DNA of 64,000 nucleotides, from assembly GCF_937616625.2 (NCBI RefSeq), contig NC_065576.1, forward strand, positions 17,882,001 to 17,946,000, given 5' to 3'. This document shows, in pieces, positions 1 to 12,209 of this stretch; positions within the stretch are counted from its first letter, which is position 1; every line of letters starts with the position of its first letter. The notes beneath the pieces were generated by a model. That model had not been told where the DNA came from, ran no database searches, and was given only the letters and a program-made list of their open reading frames with translations. The DNA comes from Mercurialis annua (lineage: Eukaryota > Streptophyta > Magnoliopsida > Malpighiales > Euphorbiaceae). A program made the translations under genes and the position numbers.

Positions 1-760
1 TAGAAAAGATATTGAAGTAGTTCAATATGGAAGTTCTAAGAGAGGATTGATACTAGTTAGGCATAAAATTCTTCTTTCAAAGGGAGTGTCTTCCGAAACT
101 TCTGAAGAAAGAAAGAATCTAGCAAAGATACCATAAGCTTCGGCAATTGGTAGTCTGAGGTATGTGTTGCCACATACAAAGCTAGAAATTGTCTATGCGG
201 TTAGTGGGACTAATCGGTTTTAATCCAATCTATGTTGAGAACATTGGATGGTTGTTAAAGGTATCTTTAAGTACTTTTATAGAACTAAAGATATGGTATT
301 AACAAAAGGAGAACGAGATTTTTAAGTAGACCGTTTTACAGATTCTGATTAATAATCAGATATGGATAATAGAGAGTCTATCTCCAGATTCATATTTATC
401 TATAATGAAGGAGTAGTGAGCTAGCAGTGTTCTAAGCAAGAATCAACTCCATACTCCATTATAGAAGCCGAGTATATTATGACATGAGATGTCGTAATAG
501 AAAGTGTTTGGATAAATTAGTTTATAACTGAACTAAGTACGGTTTTCTTCCATTAAGTCGAAAGTTCCTCTTTTCTGCGACCACAATGGTGCTACTGCCC
601 TAGCAAAAGAAACCAGGTCTCACAATTTATCCGAACATAAGGAAAGGCATTATCATATTATCTAAAGAAATTGTTGGAAAGAGAAAATTGTTTCTCTAAA
701 AGATAGCATTAGCAAATAACACGGCTAACCCACTAACAAAGCCCATGACTTGGAGTCAGT
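1..760 (+). pseudogene. Decayed Ty1/copia pol 3' end (RT C-terminus and RNase H)
   Basis: Three-frame reading of the + strand gives broken pieces of the copia RT/RNase H C-terminus. There is an ASAIGSLRYV-like stretch near 135-165, a WMVVKGIFKYF-like stretch near 245-275, EAEYI near 465-480, and NPLTKPM near 725-750, which is the usual end of copia RNase H. Many stops and frameshifts fall between these, so it cannot encode an enzyme. The 5' part of the element lies outside the window. It leads directly to a polypurine tract and LTR, which fixes orientation and family. Known of the family: this region removes RNA from the RNA-DNA hybrid during reverse transcription. Confidence 0.8.
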
Positions 761-818
761 AAGGTTTACATGACTTAGAGTCATTAAGGTTTACATGACT
801 TAGAGTCATTAATATTTA
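744..818 (+). repeat. Three tandem copies of a 25-bp unit
   Basis: Units start at 744, 769 and 794, each beginning CATGACTT(G/A)GAGTCA and each 25 bp long. They lie between the RNase H remnant and the polypurine tract, in the variable 3' untranslated part of the element. Confidence 0.85.
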
Positions 819-866
819 CATCTTGTGAAGATGGGGCTTAGATATAGTTGTCAATGTCACTAGTGC

Positions 867-877
867 AAGTGGGAGAT
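867..877 (+). other. Polypurine tract of the copia element
   Basis: AAGTGGGAGAT lies directly before the LTR start at 878. This is the plus-strand primer site for reverse transcription. The same motif lies next to the 3' LTR of the minus-strand copia element at 11492-11502. Confidence 0.85.
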
Positions 878-2867
878 TGTTAGTAGTGTGTGCCCTAGGG
901 CCATTTGATCGTGTATATTTGTAGAATTAATCCCAATGGCAAAGATATATATGTTCTATTTGAACTAAGTGTCTCATCAACTAAGTGTTCATTTATTACG
1001 TATTGTCCTTATCACATTGTGATAGAATCTATTCTTAAGGTGTTAAGAATATGAGTGACATATTCTATTATACAAGTGATCTAAATAACCGTTCACGATC
1101 GATGGGGTCCTACGAATAAGGGCATCGCATTATCCCGAAAAGATCGTCACCTCTGTTTATTCTCCTGATTAGTAAATAGTTACTAATTATAGGAAGTAGT
1201 GAGTCTCATACTACTTGATGGGGATCAAAATAAACATGTGGACACTCAAGGTGTTGAGTGAGCCGAACAAGTGACGCTAGATGACTTATACATGGTAATT
1301 CATTAAAGTCAATTTAATGTCATCTAGTTCATAATTGTACATATGTCCTTTGACTTGCGGTGACACTATCTTGTATATAGGTGATTAGAGTTTGATACTC
1401 CTTAACTCTAGATCTTTCATGAGCTAGAGCCGCGGGATGTGTTTGCTCTAGTTAGTTGTATATGGAGATAGGGGTTTAACCTAGAAAGGATTCATCACTC
1501 TGGATGAACGGAGACAAGATTCTATGCTATCACAAATTGTTCTTGATGGATGATAAAACCTGCGCAGGTGTATATGACTTACATAGAAAGTTGTTTTTAG
1601 TGGAAGTCATATTTATGAAGAATTAGAACTGGGAGATGAGGTCATATAATCAAGACATACAGTGTTTGACTTAACCGTGACACTAGTCGAGATTGGAATC
1701 TTAGTTGAAGGGAATTTTGAGTGTACGGTAATTATGAACATTGGTTCAAAAAGAATGCATCGAAACATTCATCTCTATTTGGGGGTCGTGATATGTTGCT
1801 AGACGTCACTCTCGATCTACGAGAATTAATAAATAAATGGGATTTAATTATTTAATATAAGAAAGGCGTTTCTTATGTCTCTCGTTGCCATATAGATGTG
1901 AACCTAGTTAGTCACACACAATAGAGTGTGCAACCGATTGAGTTTACGAAAGATCGATTTCATATAGATACTAGCATATCTCGGAAATTAATCTAAGATG
2001 AAAAACAAGTACAAATTAAGGACTAATTTGTAAGAGTTATAAATTAGTAGGAACCTAATTGTATTATGTCCATATTAATTAGGGACTAATTTATAAGAGT
2101 TATAAATTAGTAGGAACCTAATTATATTTTAACCAAGTTTTATGATTAAAAGGTTTAAGTAATTAATTAGTGTAATTAATGATACTTAAATGACTAATCA
2201 TTAGCTAATGGAATGATGATGTCATGGTGATGATGTAATGAGATAAGCCTATGTCATATATGTGATGTCATATGATGACATCACCTATATGATGTCACCT
2301 ATGTGATGTCACCACATGAAAGGTGTCATATGGTGACAACACCTTTGCTTGGTGTGTGACACCTAGCATGCAAGGTGTTGCATTCTTAAGGCATGCTCTA
2401 GCCTATAAATAGAGCATGTCCTTGCTCATTTCACAATAACACACAACACACATCTCACTACAAAGTTGTAGAGAGAGAAAGCACTTGAAGGAGTTCAAGT
2501 ATTCATCAATCACGGGAAAAACTTGGCGACTTTTTCATATATCCGAGCAAGGTAGTGATCGCGGCGAGAGTTTGAGCTTAGGGCTGCTCGGCAAGAGGAA
2601 CTCTTACGGATTACTTCAAGGCGAGGATTCAATCGGACGCATACTCGTGTGGACGAGCTTGAGGTCGCCGTACTTTCGGGACTACAAGAATCGTTGGAGA
2701 ATCGACATAGGTATTCTTCTTATGATTCCTAGATGCGTGCTTTAATTACTAAATGATACGACGATCCATTTGTTGTTGATATGATCAACTTTAGGATCCT
2801 AATTGTTGGAATTTCGATTTTGAATTAAAATATACGATCCGGACCCGCGCCTCCCGCTGCGCCAACA
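878..2867 (+). mobile_element. 3' LTR of a copia element (1,990 bp)
   Basis: It starts TGTTAGTAGT and ends GCGCCAACA, so it has TG...CA ends, and a polypurine tract lies immediately upstream. It aligns over its full length with the solo LTR at 43370-45361; I count about 33 differences by eye (near 98% identity). It carries a TATA box at 2404. The 5 bases after it (AAAAG) would be the target duplication, but the other end is outside the window. An open frame at 2485-2745 lies in the transcribed LTR part. It is broken by indels in the sister LTR, so it is not called as a gene. Confidence 0.93.
2404..2411 (+). promoter_or_regulatory. LTR TATA box
   Basis: TATAAATA, followed by AGAGCATG and an A/C-rich start region. 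It is conserved at 44896-44903 in the sister solo LTR. Likely the element's RNA polymerase II promoter. Confidence 0.7.
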
Positions 2868-3476
2868 AAAGTTTAGGGACTAAAGTGGATATCTTGCCTT
2901 AACTTGCCCACCACTCTCCACCGCCTAACCTTCTTTCTCTTATCCTTCTTCTTTTCTTTTCTTTTTTATTTATTTAATATATATATTTAACTTATTTTTC
3001 TTTAAATACTCGTCGAAACTTCCGAGTTTCGACATTTTAATTTCGAGGTTTTATTCGAAATAATAAACTCTCCAATTAGAGTGGTATATTGATATATTAA
3101 TTATTAATATATTTTTATCTACGACATCCAGTCGTATTCGTTGTTCTATTAATCCCGTTTATATACGTTTATTAAAATTTAAATTTCGAATTTAAATTTT
3201 AAACTCATATTATTACGATAGTCTTTTACAGATACGTATAAATTAAATTTACGTTTAAATTTAATTTACATATTCCAAATTTATCAAATCACTTTCCGTG
3301 ATTTAATTTAATAACCTTAAATAGTCAAATTTTAATATTATCTTTAACTATTAAATTTAGTTTTTTCGAATATTTTTCTTAATATTCGAAACCTCAAAAT
3401 ATTATTTTCAATATTTTCATTACTCCACTTTGATCTCGTGACATATTCTAATCACTTAAAATTACGGGGTATTATA
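2868..3476 (-). mobile_element. Partial gypsy (chromovirus-like) LTR, minus strand
   Basis: On the minus strand, from 3476 downward, the sequence reads TATAATACCCCGTAA. This is one transition away from the TGTAATACCCCG start common to chromovirus LTRs and seen at 61714 here. A purine-rich GAAGGGGAGAA lies just upstream on that strand (about 3477-3487), as expected for a polypurine tract. The LTR is AT-rich and contains no gene. It is cut off where the copia LTR ends at 2867, so the copia element probably inserted into it. Confidence 0.5.
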
Positions 3477-5055
3477 TTCTCCCCTTCTTATAAAAATTCG
3501 TTCTTGAATTTAAAATCTTAGCCACATAACTGTATTAACCTATAACATCTTTTATACCTTATTCCTTATGTTTTACGTAGCATAAGCTTATTTCTACTAG
3601 AGGTAGATTCTAAACTCCATCCTTATAGTATTCGTATACGATACACGAAGTACCTGTCACGACGTCAGCTCATCGGTTGCATCTTTATGCAATCTCCTTA
3701 TATGTCACGACTCATCATGACTTGGAGTTAACACTCCATATTTTGTTATAACCTAGGTTATATTCTTTATAGTATTTTTCTCAACTTCTTAATTACGTTT
3801 CCTCCTTCGATCAGTGTCTTTTACTGAATGTTCTCCGTCTGTCAACGAAGTGTAAATCCTTACACTGTCCACTCGTATGTATACACATGATTCGTATCTT
3901 TGTCAAATCATATCTTATATCGTCTATTTTTCTTCACTTTTCTTAACACATATGAGATGAATTGTTTTGATCTCATAATGCTCTCTGATAGCATTACCTT
4001 ATGAGTTTTCTAACTCCATATTCTTTTATGCACTTAAGGTGTGTATACTCTTACTTTTGGGTTTACCCTTTCAAGTCGTTTGTTACTTATGTGCAACAAA
4101 CGTTACTATCTTCTAATCATTGACTTAAAACTTCTTTAAAGTTTTAGTCGCCTGTAGACTTCTCCTTTATCGTCTAGACTCTCGTTAACTTGATGTTATA
4201 TGCAAACTCTTGAGAGTATGGAACATATGATCTTCATCATACTGTTCACAATCACATATATAGAGTCAAAAGTTTCTTGATACCAAGATATTTTTACTAA
4301 TATCCTTTGACATCTCCTCTCATTTCCATTCTAGTTCTGGCAATATTGCCAAAATCAGTATTGTCACTGTCATTCCAGTTTGACTTACTCGTCTTCTAGA
4401 CATTTTTCTACCATCCTTTTCACCTCTTCCTTTATATCGTTCCCTCGATACATTCCTTTGACATCATAGTACCTTTTCGTGGTATTGTGACAAAATAATT
4501 TACGTGATACTCAGACTATACATGTTTGGTTCACACAATCTATCGTCCTGTTTCAGTATGTCATCAACAATACTGAAATCTCAAATTTTTCTTTACGTAT
4601 CAATACTCATTACATACTCTAATTGAGTATTTCCAGTTTATATTCTCTCTGAATTAATCATTTCATATTGGTCTCATTCTGGTTGAGCCAATAGAATTCC
4701 AAGGTTTGAGACTTTACGTCTTATACCTGACAATACCTTGCATGATCGCTAACACAGTAGCGTAGTATGCATGTAATTTATGCAAACCTCCACACTTTCA
4801 CTACGCTACTCTGATTCACAATACACTAACTGCTATCTTTACAGTTAAATTATAGGATCCTTATATGATATTCTTCTTATATCAGAAATCTAATTTTCAT
4901 TGACTTTTGATCTGTAGGCAACTTACTCCTTGTATACCACAAGCAGTGCCTTTTGACTTTTATCACAATACCTCTTATTCTCGTAAATAGTTCGCATTTC
5001 ATATCACACTACTAGTGTCTTTCGACTTCCAGTGCGACTATAACTATATCACTAG
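3477..5055 (-). mobile_element. Probable gypsy internal 3' region remnant
   Basis: AT-rich single-copy-looking DNA between the putative LTR/polypurine tract at 3476-3487 and the satellite edge at about 5056. I find no coherent coding frame on either strand and no recognisable pol motif. Position next to an LTR start suggests decayed internal sequence of the same minus-strand element. Assignment is by position only. Confidence 0.35.
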
Positions 5056-8000
5056 AAATTTGAAACGTTTGGATTTGTTTCGTAACGTTTTTAACGTTTG
5101 GTTTTGTTTTGTAATGTTCGTAATAGTTTGGCTTAAATCGCTAAAAAGGTGAAACGATTGGATTTGTTTCGTAACGTTTGTTAACGTTTGGCTTAAATTG
5201 CTAAAAAGGTGAAACATTTGGATTTATTTCGTAACGTTTGTAAACGTTTGGTTTTGTTTCATAGCGTTTGTAAACGTTTGGCTTAAATCGCGAAAAAGGT
5301 GAAACATTTGGATTTGTTTCGGAACGTTTGTAAATGTTTGGCTTAAATTGCTAAAAAGGTGAAACTCTTGGATTTGTTTCGTAACGTTTGTAAATGTTTG
5401 GCTTAAATTGCTAAAAAGGTAAAGCATTTGGATTTGTTTCGTAGCGTTTGTAAACGTTTGGCTTAAATCGTTAAAAAGTTGAAACGTTTGGATTTGTTTC
5501 GTACCTCTTGTAAACGTTTGGCTTGAATCTCTAAAAATTTGAAACGTGTGGATTTGTTTCGAAGCGTTTTAAACGTTTAGTTTAAATCAAACGTTTCACC
5601 TTTTTAGCGATTAAGCCAAACGTTTACAAACGTTACGAAACAAATCCAAACGTTTCCACATTTTAGCGATTTAAGCCAAACGTTTACAGATGTTACGAAA
5701 TAAATCCAAGCGTTCAACCTTTTTAGCAATTTAAGCCAAACGTTTACGAACGTTATGAAAAAAAACCAAACGTTTAAAACATTACGAAAAAAATCCAAAC
5801 ATTTCACCTTTTCACCAATTTAAGCCAAACGTTTATGGCATTAGATTTTAAAAAGGTCGCGCTTGGTTTTGTTTTACCTTTTTAGTAATTTAAGCCAAAC
5901 GTTTACAAACGTTAAAAAAACAAATCCAAACGCATCACCTTTTTTAGTGATTTAAGCCAAACGTTTACAAACGTTTACAAACGTTACGGAAAAAATCCAA
6001 ACGTTACGAAAAAAATCCAAACGTTTAAAACATTACGAAACAATTCAAACGTTTCACATTTTTAGAGATTTAAGCAAAATGTTTACAAACGAAACAAAAC
6101 AAATCCAAACGTTTGTAAACAAAACTAAACGTCTAGCTTAAATCGCTAATAATAGGGAAACATTTGTATTTGTTTCGTAACGTTTTAAACGTTACGAATT
6201 AAATCCAAACATTTCTCATTTCTAGCGATTTAAACCACATGTTTACAAAAGTTACGAAACAAATCCAAGCGTTTCACCTTTTTAGCAATTTAAGCCAAAT
6301 GTTTCGTAAATTTTGTAAGAGTTTGGCTTAAATCGCTAAAAAGAGGAAACGTTTGAATTATTTTGGTAACGTTATTTGGCATATAACGCTAAAATGGGGA
6401 AACGATTGGATTTGTTTCATAACGTTTGTAAACGTTTGGCTTAAATAACTAAAAAGTTGAAACGTTTGGATTTGTTTCGTAACGTTCGTAAACGTTTGGT
6501 TTAAATCGCTAAAAAGGTGAAATGTTTGGATTTGTTTCGTAACGTCTTAAACGTTTGATTTAAATTACTAAAAATGGGAAACATTTGGATTTATTTCATA
6601 ACGTTTGTAAACATTTGACTTAAATCGCTAAAAAGGTGAAAAGTTTGGATTTATTTCGTAACGTTTGTAAACGTTCGGCTTAAATTGCTAAAAACGTGAA
6701 ACGTTTTGATTTGTTTTGTAATGTTTATAAACGTTTGGTTTGAATCGCCAAAAATGCAACACGTTTGGATTTGTTTCGTAACGTTTGTAAACATTTGGCT
6801 TAAATCGCTAAAAAGGTGAAACGTTTGTATTCTTTTCGTAACGTTTGTAAACGTTTGGCTTAAATCGCTAAAAATGTGAAACGATTGGATTTTTTTCGTA
6901 ACTTTTGTAAAGATTCGTCTTATATTGCTAAAAAGGTGAAACGTTTGGTTTTGTTTTGTAACCTTTGTAAACGTTTGGCTTAAATCGCTAAAAAAGGGAA
7001 ACGTTTGTAACCGTTTGGCTTAAATCCTAAAAAGGTGAAACGTTTGAATTTGTTTTGTAAAATTTGTAAACGTTTGACTTAAATTGCTAAAAAAGGTGAG
7101 ACGTTTGGATTTGTTTCGTAAAGTTTTAAATGTTTGTTTCAAATCGCTATAATGGGGAAACGATTGGATTGGTTTCTTAATGTTTTAAATGTTTGGCTTA
7201 AATAGCTAAAATGGGGAAACGCTTGGATTTGTTTTGTAACATTCTGGCTTAAATCGCTAAATAGGGAAACCATTGGTTTAAATCGGTAAAAAGGTAAAAC
7301 GTTTGGATTTGTTTTGTAACGTTTTAAACGTTTTGCTTAAATCGCTAAAATGGAGAAACGTTTGGATTTGTTTCGTAACGTTTGTAAACGTTTTGGCTTA
7401 AATCGCTAAAAAGGTGAAATGTTTGGATTTGTTTCGTAACATTTGTAAACGTTTGGCTTAAATCGCTAAAAAGGGGAAACGTTTGGTTTTGTTTTGTAAC
7501 GTTTGTAAACGTTTGGCTTAACTCGCAAAAAATGGGAAACATTTGGATTTGTTTCGTTACATTTGTGAACGTTTGGCTTAAATCGCTAAAAATGTGAAAC
7601 GTTTGGATTTGTTTCATAACGTTTGTAAACGTTTGGCTTAAATCGCTAAAAAGGTGAAACGTTTGGATTTGTTTCGTAACGTTTTAAACGTTTGGATTAG
7701 TTTTTTTAATGTTTTAAACGTTTGGCATGAATTGTTAACAAGGGGAAACGTTTTGTTTTGTTTCGTAACATTTGTAAAGGTTTGGCTTAAATCGCTAAAA
7801 AGGTGAAATGTTTGGATTTGTTCGTAATGTTTCAAACGTTTGGATTTGTTTTGTAAGATTTTAAACTTTTGGCTTCAATCGCTAAAAAGGGGAAACGTTT
7901 GGTATTGTTTTGTAACGTTTGTAAACGTTTGGCTTAACTCGCAAAAAATGGGAAACATTTGGATTTGTTTCGTTACATTTGTGAACGTTTGGCTTAAATC

Positions 8001-9786
8001 GCTAAAAAAGTGAAATGTTTGAATTTGTCTCATAACGTTTGTAAATGTTTGGTTTAAATCGCTAAAAATGTGAAATGTTTCAATTTGTTTCGTAACGCTA
8101 TAAACGTTTGGCTTAAATTGCTAAAAAGGCGAATCACTTGGATTTGTTTCGTAACATTTATAAACGTTTGGCTTAAATCGCAAAAAAGGTGAAAGGTTTG
8201 GATATGTTTCGTAACGTTTGTAAACGTTCGGCTTAAATCGATAAAAATGGGAAACGTTTGGAGTTGTTTCGTAACGTTTGTAAACGTTTTGCTTAAATCG
8301 CCAAAAATATGAAACGTTTTGATTTGTTTATAACGTTTCGAAACAAATCCAAACGTTTCACCTTTTTAGCGATTTAAGCCCAACGCTTACAAATGTTACG
8401 AAACAAATCCAAACATTTAACCTTTTTAGCGATTTAAGCCAAATGTTTACAAACGTTACGAAACAAATCCAAACGTTTCACATTTTTAGCGATTTAAGCC
8501 AAACGTTTAATACGTTATGATTCCAAATCCAAATGTTACGAAACAAAAAGTTACGAAACAAATCCAAACGTTACACCTTTTTGGCGATTTAAACCAAACG
8601 TTTACAAACGTTGAGAAACAAATCTAAATGTTTCGCCTTTTTATCAATTTAAGCCAAACGTTTACAAACGTTACGAAACAAATCCAAACGTTTCCCCTTT
8701 TCAACAATTTAAGCCAAACATTTAAAAAGGTGAAACTTTTGGATTTTTTTCATAATGTTTGGCTTAAATTGCTATAGTGGGTAAACATTTGGATTTGTTA
8801 ATTAACGTTTGTAAACATTTGGCTGAAATTGTTAAAAAGGTGAACGTTTGGTTTTGTTTCTTAACGTTTGAAAACGTTTGGATAGGTTTTGTAACGGTTA
8901 TAAACAAATCCAAACGTTTCACACTTTTAGCGATTTAAGCCAAACGTTTACAAACGTTACGAAACAATTCCAAACGTTTCACATTTTTATCGATTTAAGC
9001 AGAACGTTTACAAACGTTACGAAAAAAATCTAAACGTTTCACCTTTTTAGCGATTTAAGCCAAACATTTTTATAAATGTTACGAAACAAATCCAAATATT
9101 CACCGTTTAAGCGATTTAAACCAAAAGTTAACAAACATTACGAAACAAATCCAAGTGTTTCACCTTTTTAGCAATTAAAGTCAAACGTTTAAATCGTTAC
9201 GAAACAAATCAAAACGTTTCACCTTTTTAGCGATTTAAACCAAACGTTTACAGACGTTATGAAACAAATTCAAACGTTTCACTTTTTTATTGATTTAAGC
9301 CAAACATTTACAAACATTACGAAACAAATCCAAACATTTCACATTTTTAGCGATTTAAGCCAAACGTTTACAAACGTTACGAAACAAATCCAAACGTTTC
9401 ACATTTTTAGTGATTTAAGCCAAACGTTTACAAACGTTACGAAACAAATCTAAATGTTTCACCTTTTTAGCGATTTAGGCAAATCGTTTACAAACGTTAC
9501 GAAACAAATCCAAACGTTTAAAACGTTACGAAACAAATCTAAACGTTTCAACTTTTTAGCGATATAAGCCAAACATTTACAAACGTTACGAAACAAATCC
9601 AAACTATTTACCATTTTAGTGATTTAAGCCAAATATTTACAAACGTTACGAAACAAATCCAAGTGTTTCACCTTTTTAGCAATGTTTACAAATGTTACGA
9701 AACAAATTCAAACATTTCCACTTTTTGGCAATTTAAGCCAAACGTTTACAAACGTTACGAAACAAAACCAAACGTTTCACCTTTTT
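5056..9786. repeat. 60-bp satellite, block 1 (mixed orientation)
   Basis: Tandem 60-bp monomers. Each is made of two halves of about 30 bp that both start AAACGTTTGG: half A continues ATTTGTTTCGTAACGTTTGT and half B continues CTTAAATCGCTAAAAAGGTG. Orientation switches near 5588, 6110, 6190, 6300, 8337, 8722 and 8899. Segments 5588-6110, 6190-6300, 8337-8722 and 8899-9786 read in reverse complement relative to the rest. Long frames with a 20-residue peptide period are a by-product of a 60-bp unit that lacks stops. Confidence 0.96.
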
Positions 9787-9949
9787 TGTGAGTGATATGC
9801 ACTAGGTCAATCATGTTTGACCATGTTTTGACTTTATCATTTTGTTATTTATTGATTGGCAGTTTTATCATTTTATATTAATGATTAAACACTTGAATGG
9901 TTAATTCTTTCTAAGGTCATCAAGTATGTGACTTGATAGTAGAACCCTT
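9787..9949 (+). mobile_element. First 163 bp of a copia LTR, + strand
   Basis: Starts TGTGAGTGATATGCACTAGG right after satellite DNA and matches, on the opposite strand, the beginning of the LTR that starts at 11491 (TGTTAGTGATATGCAC). It stops at AGAACCCTT and is followed at once by the outer end of the minus-strand LTR at 9950. The LTR sequence resumes, about 40 bp further along, at 16316. Confidence 0.85.
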
Positions 9950-10286
9950 TGTTGGGTTTTATAGGTTCATAACGCAGCGAAATTTCAAAAATTTATTTAA
10001 AAACCCAAACCAAGATCCATGTAATTCGAATTAACAGAATAATTACTTACTTGTATGTCGAATTCAACAGCAATGTAGGAAGGAAGGAGGTGGTTCACTT
10101 TGGTGATACCTGGCCTCGGATCAGAAACGCCTCCAAAAGAACGCGTTCTCTACGAGTATCCACACGAACAGACCTTAGCCAAAACTAGTGCTTGTGTGCT
10201 AGCACTATTGCTTCACAAGCAATTTCGAATTTTAGTGATTTAGTGAATAATGAATTTCGTGATTCTCAAACCAATTGCTTAATGAG

Positions 10287-10294
10287 TATTTATA
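10287..10294 (-). promoter_or_regulatory. LTR TATA box
   Basis: TATAAATA on the minus strand, in the context CACTATAAATACTCATTAAG. The same context occurs on the + strand at 17295-17302. Confidence 0.65.
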
Positions 10295-10477
10295 GTGATA
10301 AATAACACTAGGGTTTGAGACAAATTCGAATTTCAATCTCATTGCAATTCTACAAGTTTATGTTTATCAAAAACTCCTTTTTGATAATTATCCATATATA
10401 TTAATTACTATATTTATTATCTTCCAAAAATAATAAATTAAGGAAAACACTTATCCTTAAATTTCGAATTAATATAT

Positions 10478-10507
10478 ATATTTATTAATATATATATATA
10501 TATTACG

Positions 10508-10552
<45 letters not shown>
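10478..10552. repeat. TA-rich microsatellite in LTR
   Basis: Two AT/TA runs separated by TACGAAT. The longer run (10511-10552) is about 42 bp, against about 22 bp at the same place in the + strand LTR (17051-17072). The length has therefore changed since the LTRs separated. Confidence 0.9.
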
Positions 10553-10557
<5 letters not shown>

Positions 10558-11491
10558 TCACTTAATCACATTAGGCTTGTACAACCCATAACTGTTTTGG
10601 GCCTGTTCTTAGTGTGCGACCCTGTAGGTTCATATAACGTTGGCAGTAGGCTCGAAATCCATATTTCAGCCCACAAGTCATAAGTGGCCTCTAGCAAGAC
10701 ATTATGACTACCCAAGTTATATGAATATCGATAATCCGATTTAACCATTTACAATAATATTTTAATCCCTTTGTCTCTCGATATCCAGATTGAATATAAG
10801 GCATAGTTATGTCATCCTTATAACATTCAATCATTAGTTTCTTGACTCTAAGTAGACTGAAAATGATAACTTCTTATCAATTAGCATGGCCATGCATTTT
10901 CTTCAGTCTATCTTCTTCAAGGGGCCCATAGATATCTTACTCAAATAAATGAGGGACAAATTCCTTCTCAGCCACTCACATTTCTCATATAGTTACTTTC
11001 ATATCCAATGACAATCTATTCCATTATCCTGTTAAAGATAATGTAAGACTGTATCAAAATATGAAATAGCTATATAGAAATCCATGATGATTTCATGGTC
11101 AAAGGATTATACTAATAGAACTGTAATGAGAATTACTTATGACAGTGATCTATGTAGTATTCTCATAGTGGGTCATCCAGTGCCTTATTTCTCAAATAGC
11201 ACCTATGATTTGACTTAATATCTCATATACATGATTAGTAAAACATAATCATCAGTCAACATCATACTAGTCTCAATGTTCTATTAAGACTAGGGATAGA
11301 TGGTATATAATTCTTTTATTAAACCTAAGGGTTCTACTATCAAGTCACATACTCGATGACCTTAGAAAGAATTAACCATTCAAGTATTTTAATCATTAAT
11401 ATAAAATGATAAAAGCTGCCAATGAATAAATAATTAAATGATAAAGTCAAAACATGGTCAAACATGATTGACCTAGTGCATATCACTAACA

Positions 11492-11502
11492 ATCTCCCAC
11501 TT
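11492..11502 (-). other. Polypurine tract of minus-strand copia element
   Basis: Minus strand reads AAGTGGGAGAT immediately before the LTR start at 11491. It is the same motif as at 867-877. It overlaps the last codons' downstream edge of pol (stop at 11506-11508). Confidence 0.85.
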
Positions 11503-11505
11503 GCA

Positions 11506-12209
11506 CTAGGCCCAATCTACATCAAATCTAATTCCCATGGACCTAGTATGACTCTCATGCTTAGGTTGTGGAAGAGCCTTAGTTAGCGGATCAGCAACAT
11601 TATCATTTGTCGAAACTCTGCATATCTTCACGTCTCCTCTCTCAATGATTTCTCGAATGAGATGATAACGTCTAAGTATGTGTTTGGATCGCTGATGTGA
11701 TCTGGGCTCTTTGCTTCTGCTATGGCCCCATTGTTATCACATAACAAGTTCACTGGATCAGATATACTAGGAACAACTCCTAATCCAGTTATGAACTTTT
11801 TGATCCAAACAGCCTCCTTAGCTGCGTCTGAAGCAGCTATATACTCAGCTTCTGTTGTAGAATCAGCAACGGTGTCCTGCTTCGAGCTTTTCCAGCTAAA
11901 AGCACCTCCATTCAAACAAAACACATATCCTGATTGTGATTTATAATCATCAATGTCAGTTTGGAAGCTAGCGTCTGTGTAACCCTTTACAATCAGCTCA
12001 TCTTCCTAACCACCATATAGCAAGAATGCATCCTTGGTTCTTCTCAAGTACTTAAGGATGTTCTTAACTGCTGCCCAGTGACTTTCACCTGGATTTGACT
12101 GGTATCTGCTCGTTGTACTCAAAGCATACGAGACATCAGGTCGAGTGCACAACATTGCATACATGATAGATCCAATAGCAGAAGCATATGGAATCTTACT
12201 CATGCGGTC
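11506..12209 (-). pseudogene. Copia RNase H segment with stop and frameshift
   Basis: MSKIPYASAIGSIMYA begins the conserved RT/RNase H connection. A TAG at 12006 follows LLYGG. RNase H motifs come next: YTDASFQ, SGYVFCLNGGAFSWKSSKQ, STTEAEYIAASDA and LLCDNNGAI. Near 11700 the frame shifts by one base; the other frame then reads SHQRSKHILRRYH, NDNVADPLTKAL and stops at the TAG 11506-11508. The 98-codon frame that ends at 11628 is therefore a frameshift product, not the true C-terminus. Confidence 0.88.

Larger units (their letters stand above)
9950..11491 (-). mobile_element. 3' LTR of minus-strand copia element (1,542 bp)
   Basis: On the minus strand it runs from TGTTAGTGATATG (11491) to AAAACCCAACA (9950), with TG...CA ends. 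A polypurine tract precedes it at 11492-11502. Its body matches the + strand LTR at 16316-17639 with a few percent differences by eye. It contains a TATA box and a long TA microsatellite. A 60-codon open frame at 10566-10748 recurs in the other LTR simply because the LTRs are homologous. Confidence 0.92.

Noticed and set aside
2485..2745. 86-codon open frame in the copia LTR
   Set aside because: In the sister LTR (from 44978) the same region has indels that break the frame; it lies in the LTR's transcribed non-coding part.
2868..2880. Single TTTAGGG at the end of the copia LTR as interstitial telomere repeat
   Set aside because: Only one copy, in the common sequence AAGTTTAGGGACTAAAG; not a telomere array.
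5056..9786. CRISPR-like array of direct repeats
   Set aside because: Repeats are contiguous with no unique spacers and show monomer-style divergence in a plant retrotransposon context; it is a satellite.
10566..10748. 60-codon frame, with a homologue at 16855-17037
   Set aside because: Present in both because the LTRs are homologous; no domain, and it lies upstream of the LTR TATA box.
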